DNA from: Pelagibacterales bacterium SAG-MED30
GTDB taxonomy: Bacteria; Pseudomonadota; Alphaproteobacteria; Pelagibacterales; Pelagibacteraceae
DNA length: 64,000 nucleotides
Reading direction: 5' to 3'
Assembly: GCA_014653775.1 (NCBI GenBank)
Contig: JACWEA010000002.1
Location: 37,580 to 101,579 of the forward strand
The position numbers and the translations under genes are program-made. Of this stretch, positions 1-10,981 are shown in pieces (position 1 is the stretch's first letter; every line of letters starts with the position of its first letter). The notes below the pieces were generated by a model. The model was not told the origin of the DNA, searched no databases, and worked only from the letters and a program-made list of their open reading frames with translations.

Positions 1-271
1 AAAAGCCATATCTAAAAAGGATAGAAAAAAAGAAGAAGCTCCTAAAGCAGAAGCTAAAAAGGAAGAAGCTCCTAAAGCAGAAGCTAAAAAGGAAGAAGCT
101 CCTAAAGCAGAAGCTAAAAAAGAAGAAGCTCCTAAAGCAGAAGCTAAAAAAGAAGAAGCTCCTAAAGCAGAAGCTAAAAAAGAAGAAGCTCCTAAAGCAG
201 AAGCTAAAAAAGAAGAAGCTCCTAAAGCAGAAGCTAAAAAGGAAGAAGCTCCTAAAAAAGAAAAAAAATAA
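1..271 (+). CDS. C-terminal end of a ribosomal-operon protein (probably 30S ribosomal protein S16; truncated at window start) with a lysine/glutamate-rich repeat tail
   Basis: Open frame from window start to TAA at 269-271, encoding ...[28 protein letters not shown]...PKKEKK. Immediately upstream of trmD-rplS. Identity as S16 rests on tail style and operon position; RimM is also possible by synteny. Confidence 0.5.
   Translation, partial: KAISKKDRKKEEAPKAEAKKEEAPKAEAKKEEAPKAEAKKEEAPKAEAKKEEAPKAEAKKEEAPKAEAKKEEAPKAEAKKEEAPKKEKK
31..256 (+). repeat. In-frame 30-bp tandem repeat (GAAGAAGCTCCTAAAGCAGAAGCTAAAAAR), about 7.5 copies, encoding EEAPKAEAKK
   Basis: Direct reading: copies start at 31, 61, 91, 121, 151, 181, 211 and a partial at 241. 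Differences are mainly A/G at the AAA/AAG wobble position. Confidence 0.95.
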
Positions 272-285
272 CCTAAAGTTTATTT

Positions 286-972
286 ATGTTTCAGGCTCAA
301 ATATTTACTCTTTATCCAGAAATTTTTCCAGGACCTTTAGCTAAGGGTCTTTATGGAAAGGCTTTGAAAAATAAATTGTGGAACTTAAATGTAATCAATA
401 TTAGAGATGCAGCTACTGATAAACATAAAACTGTAGATGATACTCCTTATGGTGGAGGTACAGGAATGTTGCTCAAAGCAGATGTTTTGGCTAACTCAAT
501 TGATAAGAATGTTAAAAAAGGAGATAAAATTTTTTATCTTTCTCCAAAAGGTAAAAAATTTGATCAGAAATTAGCACAAGATATATCAAAAAAAAAATCT
601 ATATCTTTAATATGTGGCCATTTCGAAGGAGTGGATGAAAGAGTTTTGACTACAAGAAATATCGAAGAAATAAGTATAGGAGATTATGTTTTATCTGGAG
701 GTGAGACCGCTGCATTAGTAGTGTTAGATAGCATACTAAGACTTTTACCTGGAGTTTTGGGAAATAATAAATCTTCTATTGAAGAAACGTTTGAAAATAG
801 TCTATTAGAGTATCCTCAATACACAAAACCTCAAATATGGGAGAAAAAAACAGTGCCTGAAGTATTATTATCTGGCGATCATAGTAAAATTAAAGACTGG
901 CGTTTATCTCAATCTGAGGCTATAACACGCGACCGAAGACCAGATTTATGGCAAAAATATAAGAAAGACTAA
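286..972 (+). CDS. trmD: tRNA (guanine-N1)-methyltransferase
   Basis: [30 protein letters not shown]..., [35 protein letters not shown] motifs; followed by rplS. Confidence 0.96.
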   Translation: MFQAQIFTLYPEIFPGPLAKGLYGKALKNKLWNLNVINIRDAATDKHKTVDDTPYGGGTGMLLKADVLANSIDKNVKKGDKIFYLSPKGKKFDQKLAQDISKKKSISLICGHFEGVDERVLTTRNIEEISIGDYVLSGGETAALVVLDSILRLLPGVLGNNKSSIEETFENSLLEYPQYTKPQIWEKKTVPEVLLSGDHSKIKDWRLSQSEAITRDRRPDLWQKYKKD

Positions 973-988
973 ATTGTTAAATATTAAA

Positions 989-1537
989 ATGAAAACTATA
1001 GAAGAAATAAACAAGCATAACGTTAAAAAAATTCTTTCTGAAAAAAAAATCCCTGATTTTTTCCCTGGAGATGTGGTTAAGGTTGGAGTTAGAATTACCG
1101 AAGGTAAAAAAGAGAGAATTCAATATTTTGAAGGAGTTTGCATTGCTAAAAAAAGTAGAGATATAAACTCTTCTTTTACAGTTAGAAAAATTTCATTTGG
1201 AGAAGGTGTCGAAAGAACTTTTCCACTATATGGTTCTTTAATAGATTCAATTAAGGTTATAAGATCTGGACAAGTAAGAAGGGCTAAGCTTTATTATTTA
1301 AGGGACAGAACTGGTAAATCAGCAAGAATTGCTGAAAAAATTAGAAAAAAAATTGGAATAGACATTGATGCAAAACCAGAGGCTATAACTGAGGAGAATG
1401 TAATAACTTCTGTAGAAGCTCCTAAAACAGAAGCTAAAAAAGAAGAAGCTCCTAAAGTAGAAGCTAAAAAGGAAGAAGCTCCTAAAGTAGAAGCTGAGAC
1501 AAAAACAAAACTTGAAAATACACCAGAAAAAAAATAA
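989..1537 (+). CDS. rplS: 50S ribosomal protein L19 with repeat-bearing C-terminal extension (ORF track start at TTG 974; ATG at 989 preferred)
   Basis: [32 protein letters not shown]...[23 protein letters not shown] is L19; tail contains [21 protein letters not shown]. Confidence 0.95.
   Translation: MKTIEEINKHNVKKILSEKKIPDFFPGDVVKVGVRITEGKKERIQYFEGVCIAKKSRDINSSFTVRKISFGEGVERTFPLYGSLIDSIKVIRSGQVRRAKLYYLRDRTGKSARIAEKIRKKIGIDIDAKPEAITEENVITSVEAPKTEAKKEEAPKVEAKKEEAPKVEAETKTKLENTPEKK
1411..1500 (+). repeat. Three copies of the same 30-bp repeat as at 31-256, in the rplS tail
   Basis: Period-30 units at 1411, 1441, 1471, e.g. GAAGAAGCTCCTAAAGTAGAAGCTAAAAAG, almost identical to the upstream array. 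Confidence 0.9.
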
Positions 1538-1548
1538 TTTTTTTTTCA

Positions 1549-2952
1549 ATGCCCAATACTCTTTACGATAAAATTTGGAATGATCACTTAGTGGACCAAC
1601 AAGATGATGGTACAGCTTTATTATTTGTTGATAGACATTTAGTACATGAAGTAACAAGCCCCCAAGCTTTTGAAGGACTTAGAAACTCTAATCGCAAAGT
1701 CAGACATCCAAACTTGACCCTAGCAGTCGCAGATCATAATGTTCCTACAACTGATAGATCAAAAGGTATTTCAGATAAAGAGTCTAAAATTCAAGTTGAT
1801 ACTTTAGATTCTAATTGTAAAAAATTTGGTATTCAGTTATTTGGAATGAATGATAAAAGACAAGGAATTGTACATATCATAGGACCTGAACAAGGTTTTA
1901 CTCAACCTGGTACAGTTATTGTTTGTGGAGATAGTCACACAGCAACACATGGTGCATTTGGTGCTTTAGCATTTGGAATCGGAACTTCAGAAGTTGAGCA
2001 TGTTTTAGCGACCCAAACATTAGTTCAAAAAAAAGCAAACAATTTTAGAATAAATGTAGATGGTAAGCTTCCACTTGGTGTTACTTCAAAGGATGTAATT
2101 CTTCAAATAATAGGAAAAATTGGAACTGCAGGAGGAACAGGTTGTGTAATAGAGTATGCTGGTGATTTAATTAAATCTTTAAGTGTAGAAAATAGAATGA
2201 CAATTTGCAACATGACTATTGAAGGAGGTGCTAGAGCAGGATTAATAGCTCCTGACGAAAAAATATTTAAATATTTAGAAGGAAAACCTATGTCTCCTAA
2301 AGGAAAAGATTGGGAAAAAGCTTTAGAATATTGGAAAAATTTAAAAACAGATGATGGAGCTAATTTTGACAAAGAAATAAATTTAAAAGCCGATGAAATT
2401 TTACCTATGATAACTTGGGGAACATCTCCTCAAGATGTAATTACAATTGAAGAAAAAGTTCCTAATCCACAAAATGAAAAAGATGAAGACAAAAAAAATT
2501 CCTTAGAAAGAGCATTGAATTATATGGGTTTAAAGCCAGACATGGCTGCTAAAGATATTAAAATAGATAAAGTTTTTATTGGAAGTTGTACTAATGGAAG
2601 AATAGAGGATTTAAGAGAGGCAGCAAAAATTTTAAAAGATAAAAAAATAGCTTCCCATGTTCAAGCAATGGTTGTTCCTGGATCTGGATTAGTTAAAGAA
2701 CAAGCAGAACAAGAAGGATTAGATAAAATTTTTGTTAATTCGGGCTTTGAATGGAGAGAACCTGGCTGTTCAATGTGTTTAGCCATGAATGCTGATAAAT
2801 TAAAACCAGAAGAAAGATGTGCTTCTACATCAAATAGAAATTTTGAAGGTAGACAAGGTAGAGGTGGAAGAACTCACCTGGTAAGCCCTGGAATGGCTGC
2901 TGCTGCAGCTATATCAGGAAACCTTGATGATGTTAGAAAGTATCAGAATTAA
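1549..2952 (+). CDS. leuC: 3-isopropylmalate dehydratase large subunit
   Basis: [15 protein letters not shown]..., [66 protein letters not shown]. Confidence 0.97.
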   Translation: MPNTLYDKIWNDHLVDQQDDGTALLFVDRHLVHEVTSPQAFEGLRNSNRKVRHPNLTLAVADHNVPTTDRSKGISDKESKIQVDTLDSNCKKFGIQLFGMNDKRQGIVHIIGPEQGFTQPGTVIVCGDSHTATHGAFGALAFGIGTSEVEHVLATQTLVQKKANNFRINVDGKLPLGVTSKDVILQIIGKIGTAGGTGCVIEYAGDLIKSLSVENRMTICNMTIEGGARAGLIAPDEKIFKYLEGKPMSPKGKDWEKALEYWKNLKTDDGANFDKEINLKADEILPMITWGTSPQDVITIEEKVPNPQNEKDEDKKNSLERALNYMGLKPDMAAKDIKIDKVFIGSCTNGRIEDLREAAKILKDKKIASHVQAMVVPGSGLVKEQAEQEGLDKIFVNSGFEWREPGCSMCLAMNADKLKPEERCASTSNRNFEGRQGRGGRTHLVSPGMAAAAAISGNLDDVRKYQN

Positions 2953-2953
2953 T

Positions 2954-3559
2954 ATGCAAAAATTTAGCTCATTAAAAAGTATTCCAGTATATTTACCCTT
3001 AGTAAATATAGATACAGACATGATTATTCCTAAACAATTTTTAAAGACTATAAAAAGAACAGGACTTGGCAAAAACTTATTTTTTGAAATGAGATATGAT
3101 GATCAAGGTAAAGAAATAAATGATTTTATTTTAAATCAAAATCCATTTAATAATTCTAAAATTTTGATAACTGGAAAGAATTTTGGGTGTGGTTCTTCAA
3201 GAGAACATGCTCCTTGGGCATTGTTAGATTTTGGTATTACTTGCATAATTAGTTCGAGTTTTGCAGATATTTTTTATAACAATTGTTTTAAAAATGGAAT
3301 ATTGCCCATTATACTTGATTATGAAAAGATTAAAGAGTTATCAGAATATGCCAATAGAAAAGAGGAAATTTCGGTAGATCTTAAAGAAGAAAAAATTGTT
3401 TATGGAAATAATGAAATTAAATTTGAAATAGATCCATTTAAGAAAAAATGCTTATTAGAAGGATTGGATGATATAGCACTATCATTAAAGAAATTAGATA
3501 AAATTGAAAATTTTGAAAAAGATTTAAGAAACAAAAAATCTTGGATTTTTAATGATTAA
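2954..3559 (+). CDS. leuD: 3-isopropylmalate dehydratase small subunit (ORF track start 2924; ATG 2954 more likely)
   Basis: [45 protein letters not shown]; adjacent to leuC and leuB. Confidence 0.96.
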   Translation: MQKFSSLKSIPVYLPLVNIDTDMIIPKQFLKTIKRTGLGKNLFFEMRYDDQGKEINDFILNQNPFNNSKILITGKNFGCGSSREHAPWALLDFGITCIISSSFADIFYNNCFKNGILPIILDYEKIKELSEYANRKEEISVDLKEEKIVYGNNEIKFEIDPFKKKCLLEGLDDIALSLKKLDKIENFEKDLRNKKSWIFND

Positions 3560-4658
3560 AGTAAAAAAAAGAAAAATATTATTGTTACCTGGAGATGGAA
3601 TAGGTCCAGAAGTTATTGAGGAAGTAAAAAAGATAATTAATTGGCTCAATAATAAAAAATCTCTAGACTTTGAAATTGATGAGGATCTTGCTGGAGGATG
3701 TTCCTACGATAAATATGGAACACCAATAACTGATGAAGTATTTTATAAAGCATTAGAAAGTGCTGTTGTTATGCTTGGTGCTGTAGGTGGTCCGAAATGG
3801 GATAAAGTAGAGTTTTCAAAAAAACCTGAAAGAGCGTTATTAAAACTTAGAAAAGAATTAAAGCTATTTGCAAATTTAAGACCAGCAATATGTTTTAAGC
3901 AATTAGTAGATGCATCAACTTTAAAACCAGAAATTGTTTCTGGCCTAGATATTATGATTGTTAGAGAATTAACAGGTGGAATATATTTTGGTGAACCACG
4001 AGGAATTAAACCTATAGAAAATGGTGAAAGGAAAGGAATTAATACTCACACTTACACGAGTAACGAGATAATTAGAGTTGCTAAAATTGCATTTGATTTA
4101 GCAAAAAAAAGATCAAATAAAGTTACATCTTGTGAAAAGTCAAATGTAATGGAAGCTGGACAGCTCTGGAAAGAGGAGGTTCAGGCTTTACATGATAAAG
4201 AATATAAAGAAGTAGAATTGAGTCACATGCTTGCAGATAATTGTGCTATGCAGTTATTAAGAAATCCTAAACAATTTGATGTAATCGTAACAGATAACTT
4301 ATTTGGAGATATGTTATCTGATCAAGCATCAATGCTCACAGGATCTTTAGGTTTATTGCCCTCAGCATCTTTAGGTGCAAAAAATAAAGATGGTGAAATG
4401 AGAGCCATGTATGAGCCTATTCATGGTTCAGCCCCAGATATTGCTGGCAAAGGAATAGCAAATCCTATTGCCTCTATATTGAGTTTTGCTATGGCTTTAA
4501 AATATTCTTTAGAGCTAGATAAAGAGGCAGAAGCCTTAGAAAAAGCAGTGCAAGACGTACTAAATGATGGCTTAAGAACAAAAGATATTCTATCAAATGG
4601 AATGAAAGAAGTTTCAACTTCTCAAATGGGTGATGCAATAATTTCAAAATTGCAATAA
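3552..4658 (+). CDS. leuB: 3-isopropylmalate dehydrogenase
   Basis: [77 protein letters not shown]. Confidence 0.97.
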   Translation: MIKVKKRKILLLPGDGIGPEVIEEVKKIINWLNNKKSLDFEIDEDLAGGCSYDKYGTPITDEVFYKALESAVVMLGAVGGPKWDKVEFSKKPERALLKLRKELKLFANLRPAICFKQLVDASTLKPEIVSGLDIMIVRELTGGIYFGEPRGIKPIENGERKGINTHTYTSNEIIRVAKIAFDLAKKRSNKVTSCEKSNVMEAGQLWKEEVQALHDKEYKEVELSHMLADNCAMQLLRNPKQFDVIVTDNLFGDMLSDQASMLTGSLGLLPSASLGAKNKDGEMRAMYEPIHGSAPDIAGKGIANPIASILSFAMALKYSLELDKEAEALEKAVQDVLNDGLRTKDILSNGMKEVSTSQMGDAIISKLQ

Positions 4659-4685
4659 TCTATTAATTATCCTAAACTATTTTTT

Positions 4686-6449
4686 ATGCCAAGCTATACT
4701 GCTCCTGTCGATGATATGATGTTTCTTTTTGAGAAATTAAGGGATAATAAAAATTATAATGAGTTAGAAAAATATAAAGAAGTTAGTCCTGATCTTGTTA
4801 AAGATATTTTAGAGGAAGCCGCAAAAATAAATCAAAATTTAATTTTACCACTTGCAAAAGTTGGAGATGAAAATCCTGCAGTTTTAGAAAATGGAGTAGT
4901 AAGAACTCCTCCTGGATATAAAGAAGCATATCAGAAATATATTGAAGATGGTTGGACTTCTTTATCTTGTGATCCTAAATATGGTGGTCAAGGAATGCCA
5001 AAGACAGTTAGTGCATTTTTTGATGAGATGCTTTCTTCAGCAAGTTTATCTTTTAAACTTTATAGCGAACTTAGTATAGGTGCATATAATTGTATTAATC
5101 ATCATGCTTCAGATGAAATAAAAAATAAATATTTACCGAAAATAGTTGAAGGTAAATGGAGTGGTACGATGTGTTTGACCGAACCTGTTTGTGGAACAGA
5201 TTTAGGACTTTTAAAAACAAAAGCAGAAAAACAAACTGATGGAACATACAAAATTAGTGGTCAAAAAATATTTATTACTTCTGGAGATCAAGATTTAACA
5301 GAAAATATTATTCATTTAGTAATTGCTAGAGCAACAGACTCTCCAGCAGGTACTAAGGGTATAAGTTTATTTTTAGTTCCAAAATTTGCAGTAAATGAAG
5401 ATGGAAGTATAGGTTCAAGAAATGGAATATCGACAGGATCTATCGAAAGTAAAATGGGAATAAAAGGTTCAGCAACATGTGTACTAAACTTTGATGAAGC
5501 GACAGGTTATATTATTGGCAAAAAAGATAAAGGTTTAAGCGCAATGTTTACAATGATGAATCTTGAGAGGATTGTTGTTGGTATTCAAGGTCTAGGAATA
5601 TCAGAAATCGCTTATCAAAATTCACTTGCTTATGCTAAAGAAAGAAAGCAAGGTAAAACTAATAATACAAAATCAACTAATGGTGCTGATTTTATAATTG
5701 AACATCCAGATATTAGAAAATCTCTATTAAATATGAAATCGATTATAGAGGGTGAGAGAGCATTATGTTTTTGGTTATCTCAACAAACCGAAGTTAGTCT
5801 TAATCATCCAGATGAAAAAATTCGTCAAGAAGCATCTGATTATGTTTCATTAATGACTCCTGTAGTAAAATCTCTATTTACAGATTTAGGCATGGAAATT
5901 ACTAATGATGCTATGCAAATTCATGGAGGTTATGGTTATACGAAAGATCAAGGAATAGAGCAATTATACAGAGATAATAGAATAACACCAATATATGAAG
6001 GAACAAATTCTGTACAAGCAGCAGATTTAGTTTTTAGAAAATTATCTAATAAAAATGGAAATATAATTAATAAGTTTTTAGATTTAATTAAGAATGAAAC
6101 TAACTCAAGTAATGAAAAGATTAAGCCATTTATTAAGGAATTTACCCATTATTTGAATATTTTAGCCAAGTTTAGTGAATGGATAAATGAAAAAGCAAAA
6201 TCAGATAAAGACGATGTAAGTGCAGCAGCAAATGATTATTTAAAGACTCTTGGATTTGTCTCTGTTGCTTATGCCTGGATTAAAGTTCTAGAAGTAAGTT
6301 TTAAAGACTATAATGAGAACAAAAATTTTTATGAAGATAAAATAAATACTGCTAAATTTTATTTTGAGAAAGTCTTACCTAGAGCAGAACAACATTACAA
6401 AACTGCTATCTCTGGTAGCTCAAACATAATGAATTTTAAATTCAATTAA
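4686..6449 (+). CDS. dmdC: Acyl-CoA dehydrogenase, probable 3-methylmercaptopropionyl-CoA dehydrogenase
   Basis: 587 aa; CLTEPVCGTDLGLLKTKAEK, QIHGGYGYTKDQGIEQLYRDNRITPIYEGTNSVQA. Long DmdC-type architecture; adjacent to dmdB- and dmdA-like genes. Confidence 0.82.
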   Translation: MPSYTAPVDDMMFLFEKLRDNKNYNELEKYKEVSPDLVKDILEEAAKINQNLILPLAKVGDENPAVLENGVVRTPPGYKEAYQKYIEDGWTSLSCDPKYGGQGMPKTVSAFFDEMLSSASLSFKLYSELSIGAYNCINHHASDEIKNKYLPKIVEGKWSGTMCLTEPVCGTDLGLLKTKAEKQTDGTYKISGQKIFITSGDQDLTENIIHLVIARATDSPAGTKGISLFLVPKFAVNEDGSIGSRNGISTGSIESKMGIKGSATCVLNFDEATGYIIGKKDKGLSAMFTMMNLERIVVGIQGLGISEIAYQNSLAYAKERKQGKTNNTKSTNGADFIIEHPDIRKSLLNMKSIIEGERALCFWLSQQTEVSLNHPDEKIRQEASDYVSLMTPVVKSLFTDLGMEITNDAMQIHGGYGYTKDQGIEQLYRDNRITPIYEGTNSVQAADLVFRKLSNKNGNIINKFLDLIKNETNSSNEKIKPFIKEFTHYLNILAKFSEWINEKAKSDKDDVSAAANDYLKTLGFVSVAYAWIKVLEVSFKDYNENKNFYEDKINTAKFYFEKVLPRAEQHYKTAISGSSNIMNFKFN

Positions 6450-6450
6450 T

Positions 6451-8067
6451 ATGAGTCATTACGATACAAATCTAGAAAAAAATAGTGCAAATTATGTTCC
6501 GTTAACACCATTATCTTTTTTGGAAAGAGCTAAAGATGTTTATCCAAATTATGAGGCAATAGTTTATGAAGATCGAAAGTATACTTGGAGCAAGGTTTTT
6601 AAAAGAGCTACTAAATTTGCTAGTGCACTTGAAAAAATCGGTATTGAAAAAGGAGACACTGTTTCATTTTTAGCCTTCAATACTCCAGAAATTTTTGAAG
6701 CTCATTATTCAGTACCTATGACAGGCGCTGTATTGAATACAATTAATATAAGATTAGATGCTAACACAATAGCTTATATTTTAAAACACAGTGATGCAAA
6801 AGTATTAGTTGTAGATAGACAACTTCATATAGAGGTTAAAAAAGCATTAAGTAAGTTAGATAAAAAAATTTTTGTAATAGATATTCATGATAAATTTGCA
6901 GATCAATCAAAATTAGAAAAAATTGGTGACTTAGAGTATGAAAGTTTTTTAAATACAGGTGAAGATGAATATGTTTGGAAAATGCCTAAAGATGAATGGC
7001 AAGCTATATCATTAAGCTATACCTCTGGAACAACTGGAAATCCAAAAGGGGTTGTTTATCATCATAGAGGAGCATATCTAATGTCTACAGGAAGTGCAGT
7101 GGCTTGGAATATGCCAAATAGATTAAATTTTTTAACAATAGTACCAATGTTTCATTGTAATGGCTGGTGTTATCCTTGGACTGTTCCAATGTTAAATGGA
7201 AGAACTATCTGTTTAAGAAATATAGATGTAAAAAAAATTTTTGAATTAATAGATAAATATAACATTACTCATTTTGGTGGTGCACCTATTGTATTAAATA
7301 TGATAACTAGTGCTCCTGAAAGTGATAGAAAACAATTAAAGAATAAAGTTCAAGTACTTACTGCAGGAGCACCTCCTCCAAGTATAATTTTTAAAAAGAT
7401 GAAACAACTTGGATTTGAAGTGATGCATGTTTATGGATTAACCGAAACTTATGGTCATGTTACTCAGTGTGCTTGGAATAATGCCTGGAATGAACTTGAT
7501 GAAGATAAACAAAATGAAATTAAAGCTAGACAAGGTGTTAGATACCCTAACCTTGAAGGTGCAACTATTATGAATCCAGAAACAATGAAAGAAGTTCCTA
7601 GAGATGGAAAAACTATCGGTGAAATCATGTTGAGAGGTAACGTAGTTATGAAAGGTTATTTTAAAGATAAAGCCGCAACTGATAAAGCTATGGCTGGGGG
7701 CTGGTTTCATTCAGGAGATCTAGCTGTAATACACCCTGATGGGTACGTTAAAATACAAGACAGATCAAAAGATATAATTATTTCAGGAGGAGAAAACATA
7801 TCTTCTATTGAAATAGAAAATACATTATCGAAACATCCTTCGGTATCTATTGCCGCGGTAGTCGCTAAACCAGATGAAAAATGGGGAGAAGTACCTTGTG
7901 CATTTATTGAGTCTGTTAAAGATAAACCCATCACTGAAAAAGAATTAATTGATTTTTGTAAAGAAACTTTAGCTGGATTTAAGGTACCAAAACAAGTTAT
8001 TTTCTGTGAATTACCTAAAACTTCTACAGGTAAAATTCAAAAATTTGAATTGAGAAAAAAATTTTAG
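6451..8067 (+). CDS. dmdB: AMP-dependent acyl-CoA synthetase, probable 3-methylmercaptopropionyl-CoA ligase
   Basis: 538 aa; SYTSGTTGNPKGVVYHHRG, HVYGLTETYGHVT, GWFHSGDLAVIHPDGYVKIQDRSKDIIISGGENISS, LPKTSTGKIQKFELR; context with dmdC and dmdA. Confidence 0.82.
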   Translation: MSHYDTNLEKNSANYVPLTPLSFLERAKDVYPNYEAIVYEDRKYTWSKVFKRATKFASALEKIGIEKGDTVSFLAFNTPEIFEAHYSVPMTGAVLNTINIRLDANTIAYILKHSDAKVLVVDRQLHIEVKKALSKLDKKIFVIDIHDKFADQSKLEKIGDLEYESFLNTGEDEYVWKMPKDEWQAISLSYTSGTTGNPKGVVYHHRGAYLMSTGSAVAWNMPNRLNFLTIVPMFHCNGWCYPWTVPMLNGRTICLRNIDVKKIFELIDKYNITHFGGAPIVLNMITSAPESDRKQLKNKVQVLTAGAPPPSIIFKKMKQLGFEVMHVYGLTETYGHVTQCAWNNAWNELDEDKQNEIKARQGVRYPNLEGATIMNPETMKEVPRDGKTIGEIMLRGNVVMKGYFKDKAATDKAMAGGWFHSGDLAVIHPDGYVKIQDRSKDIIISGGENISSIEIENTLSKHPSVSIAAVVAKPDEKWGEVPCAFIESVKDKPITEKELIDFCKETLAGFKVPKQVIFCELPKTSTGKIQKFELRKKF

Positions 8068-8075
8068 GTAATTAA

Positions 8076-8852
8076 TTGATATTTAAAATAGAAAATAAAA
8101 GTGTTTATGCTTCAGATGCAGGACAAGGTATAAATAATTCTAAAGACACTATTGTTTTTCTCCATGGAAGTGGTCTTTCTCATATCGTTTGGTCTTTAAT
8201 TGAACAATTTTTTTCTAACAAAAATTTTAATGTGCTATCTATTGATTTACCTGGTCATGGAAATTCCGAAGGTCCTTGTTTAGATAGTATTGAAAAAATT
8301 GCGGATTGGTTAGAAAAAGTTTTTTCAGAACTAAAATTGGATAAAGTAATAATTGTTGGACACTCTCAAGGTTGTTTAGAAGCACTTGAATATTCTATTA
8401 AATACAAAAGTAGATTAAAAAAAATAGTTTTTGTTGGTGGTTCTTACAGTATGCCAGTAAATAAAGATTTAATTGATTTAGCATCTAATGGAGATTCTGA
8501 TGCTGTTAAATTAATGATGAAGTGGGGATATGAGGGTTCTAAAAAATTTATAGGTGGAAATCCTATAAAAAGAATAATTCAATCCTCTAGAGATATAAGT
8601 AAAATTTTAGCGATTGACCTTATTGCGTGCAACAATTATTCAAACGGACTCTATGCTGCTAAGGCAATAGATTGTCCAACTTTGTTAATTTTAGGAGAGT
8701 TAGACAAAATGATAAATTTAGAGATTGGAAAAAAATTTGCAAACTTAGTTAAAAATTCGACAACACATATAATTGAAGGATGTGGTCATATGATTATGAT
8801 TGAAAATGCGTTTGAAATGAGAGAAAAGGTCTTAGAATTTTTAATAAAATGA
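8076..8852 (+). CDS. Alpha/beta-fold hydrolase of unknown substrate within the DMSP cluster (TTG start)
   Basis: [12 protein letters not shown] (oxyanion region), GHSQG nucleophile elbow, LILGELDKM acid region, GCGHMIMIE catalytic His; 8-bp gap to dmdB and 4-bp overlap with dmdA. Confidence 0.85.
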   Translation: MIFKIENKSVYASDAGQGINNSKDTIVFLHGSGLSHIVWSLIEQFFSNKNFNVLSIDLPGHGNSEGPCLDSIEKIADWLEKVFSELKLDKVIIVGHSQGCLEALEYSIKYKSRLKKIVFVGGSYSMPVNKDLIDLASNGDSDAVKLMMKWGYEGSKKFIGGNPIKRIIQSSRDISKILAIDLIACNNYSNGLYAAKAIDCPTLLILGELDKMINLEIGKKFANLVKNSTTHIIEGCGHMIMIENAFEMREKVLEFLIK

Positions 8853-9958
8853 AAAATTTTCCAATTGTAAAATCGAGAAGATTAAGAAGTACTCCTTATA
8901 CTGACAGGATAGAGTCTCATGGTGTAAGTAGCTATACAGTTTATAATCATATGTTGCTACCAGCAACATTTAAATCTTTAGAGTCTGATTACGAACATTT
9001 AAAAAAATTTGTACAAGTATGGGATGTAGCAGCAGAGAGACAAGTAGAAATTAAGGGTAAAGATTCTGCAAAACTTGTTCAATTAATGACATGTAGAGAT
9101 TTATCTAAATCAAAAGTTGGCAAGTGTTATTATTCACCTTTAATTGATGATCAAGGTTATTTAGTAAATGATCCAATTATTAATAAATTAGCAGAAGATA
9201 GATGGTGGCTTTCTATCGCAGATTCTGATGTGATATTTTTTGCAAAAGGTCTTGCAGCAGGAAATAAACTTGATGTTGATATCAAAGAACCAAATGTGAA
9301 TATTTTAGCTGTTCAGGGACCTCGCTCTGATGACTTAATGGAAAAATTATTTGGTAATCAAATAAGACAGTTAAAATTTTTTAATTTTAATTATTATGAA
9401 TTTAAAGGTAATAAATATTTTATAGCTAGATCAGGATGGTCAAAACAAGGAGGTTTTGAGATTTATGTTGAAGATAATTCAGCTGGCCAAGATCTTTATG
9501 ATTATTTATTCGAATATGGAAAAGAATTTAATGTTAGAGCGGGTTGTCCAAATTTAATTGAAAGAATAGAGTCAGCATTATTATCTTATGGAAATGATTT
9601 TGATAATAGAGATAACCCTTTTGAAGCAAATTTTGATAAGTTTGTAAACCTTGATTCAGAAGTTAACTTTTTAGGAAAAGAAAAACTTAAAAAAATAAGA
9701 AAAGAAGGAATAAAAAGAAAATTGATGGGTGTTATTATAGATCATAATAAAATCGATATGTATTGTGAAAAAACATTGTTGGATGACAGTAATAATGTAG
9801 TAGGTTATGTAAGATCAGCTACATATTCCCCAACCTTTAAAAAGGTTATAGGGATTGCAATGATTAATAAACCCTATTGGAGCTCTAAAGATCAATTTAA
9901 AATAGATATTGATGAAAAAATATTTGTAGGAACAGTTTGCGATTTACCCTTCATTTAG
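8849..9958 (+). CDS. dmdA: Dimethylsulfoniopropionate demethylase (GcvT family)
   Basis: [102 protein letters not shown], ending VCDLPFI; recalled to match SAR11 DmdA closely. Confidence 0.9.
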   Translation: MKNFPIVKSRRLRSTPYTDRIESHGVSSYTVYNHMLLPATFKSLESDYEHLKKFVQVWDVAAERQVEIKGKDSAKLVQLMTCRDLSKSKVGKCYYSPLIDDQGYLVNDPIINKLAEDRWWLSIADSDVIFFAKGLAAGNKLDVDIKEPNVNILAVQGPRSDDLMEKLFGNQIRQLKFFNFNYYEFKGNKYFIARSGWSKQGGFEIYVEDNSAGQDLYDYLFEYGKEFNVRAGCPNLIERIESALLSYGNDFDNRDNPFEANFDKFVNLDSEVNFLGKEKLKKIRKEGIKRKLMGVIIDHNKIDMYCEKTLLDDSNNVVGYVRSATYSPTFKKVIGIAMINKPYWSSKDQFKIDIDEKIFVGTVCDLPFI

Positions 9959-9973
9959 TATAAAACTTAGATC

Positions 9974-10981
9974 ATGAATATTGCAATAGTAGGTGCAACT
10001 GGAAATGTTGGTAGAAAAACTTTAGAAGTTCTTGAAAAAAAAGAATTACCAATTGACAATCTATATTTATTAGCATCTTCCAAAAGTGTTGGAACAAAAA
10101 TTTCATTTAAAGGTGAAGAACATAAAGTTTCTGATTTGAAAAACTTTGATTTTTCAAAAGTAAAAATTACATTTTTTGCAGCAGGTGGAAAAATTTCAGA
10201 AGAATTTGCGGGAAAAGCAGCTAAACATAGTATAGTCATAGATAATTCAAGTTATTATAGAATGGATCCTGATGTTCCTTTGATTGTCCCACAGGTTAAC
10301 GCTGATCATTTGAATAATATTAATAAGAATATTATAGCAAATCCAAATTGTTCAACTGCACAATTGGTGATTGTACTAAAACCTTTGCATGATTTATTTT
10401 CAATTAAAAGAATAGTTGTTTCAACTTACCAATCAGTTTCTGGAGGAGGTAAAGCACCTATGGATGAATTAATTGAACAAACCAAATCAGTTTTAGAAGG
10501 CAAAAAAGTTAAATCTAAAAATTTTACAAAACAAATAGCTTTTAATGCTATTCCACATATCGATGTATTTTCTGAAGATGGTTATACAAAAGAAGAAATT
10601 AAAATGAATAATGAAACCAAAAAAATTTTAGATGTTAAAATTGATTTGACGGCAACTTGTGTTAGATTACCAATATCCATCTCTCATTCTGAGTCAGTTA
10701 ATGTTCAATTTGAAAAACCTTTTTCTCTGGATAAAGTTAAAGAGGCTTTAGATAACTTTGAAGGATGTAAAGTAATTGATGAGAGAATTGATGGAGGATA
10801 TTTGACTCCATTAGAAGCTGAGGGAAGAGATGAAACATTTATATCTAGAATAAGAGAGGATAAAACAATTAAAAATGGATTAAATTTGTGGATTGTCTCA
10901 GATAATCTTTTAAGGGGCGCGGCCTTGAATGCAGTCGAAATAGCTGAAACATTGATTAAAAATGATTTCTATGAAAAATAA
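9974..10981 (+). CDS. asd: Aspartate-semialdehyde dehydrogenase
   Basis: MNIAIVGATGNVGRKTLEVLEK, ANPNCSTAQLVIVLKPLHD, STYQSVSGGGKAPMDEL. Confidence 0.96.
   Translation: MNIAIVGATGNVGRKTLEVLEKKELPIDNLYLLASSKSVGTKISFKGEEHKVSDLKNFDFSKVKITFFAAGGKISEEFAGKAAKHSIVIDNSSYYRMDPDVPLIVPQVNADHLNNINKNIIANPNCSTAQLVIVLKPLHDLFSIKRIVVSTYQSVSGGGKAPMDELIEQTKSVLEGKKVKSKNFTKQIAFNAIPHIDVFSEDGYTKEEIKMNNETKKILDVKIDLTATCVRLPISISHSESVNVQFEKPFSLDKVKEALDNFEGCKVIDERIDGGYLTPLEAEGRDETFISRIREDKTIKNGLNLWIVSDNLLRGAALNAVEIAETLIKNDFYEK

Noticed and set aside
31-256. Regular 30-bp repeats resembling a CRISPR array
   Set aside because: There are no unique spacers; the units are directly tandem and in frame with a continuous ORF, so this is a protein-coding tandem repeat.
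1319-1657. Minus-strand ORF of 112 aa over the rplS tail
   Set aside because: Low-complexity Phe/Ser/Tyr-rich translation is the antisense shadow of the Lys/Glu repeat; no recognisable domain.
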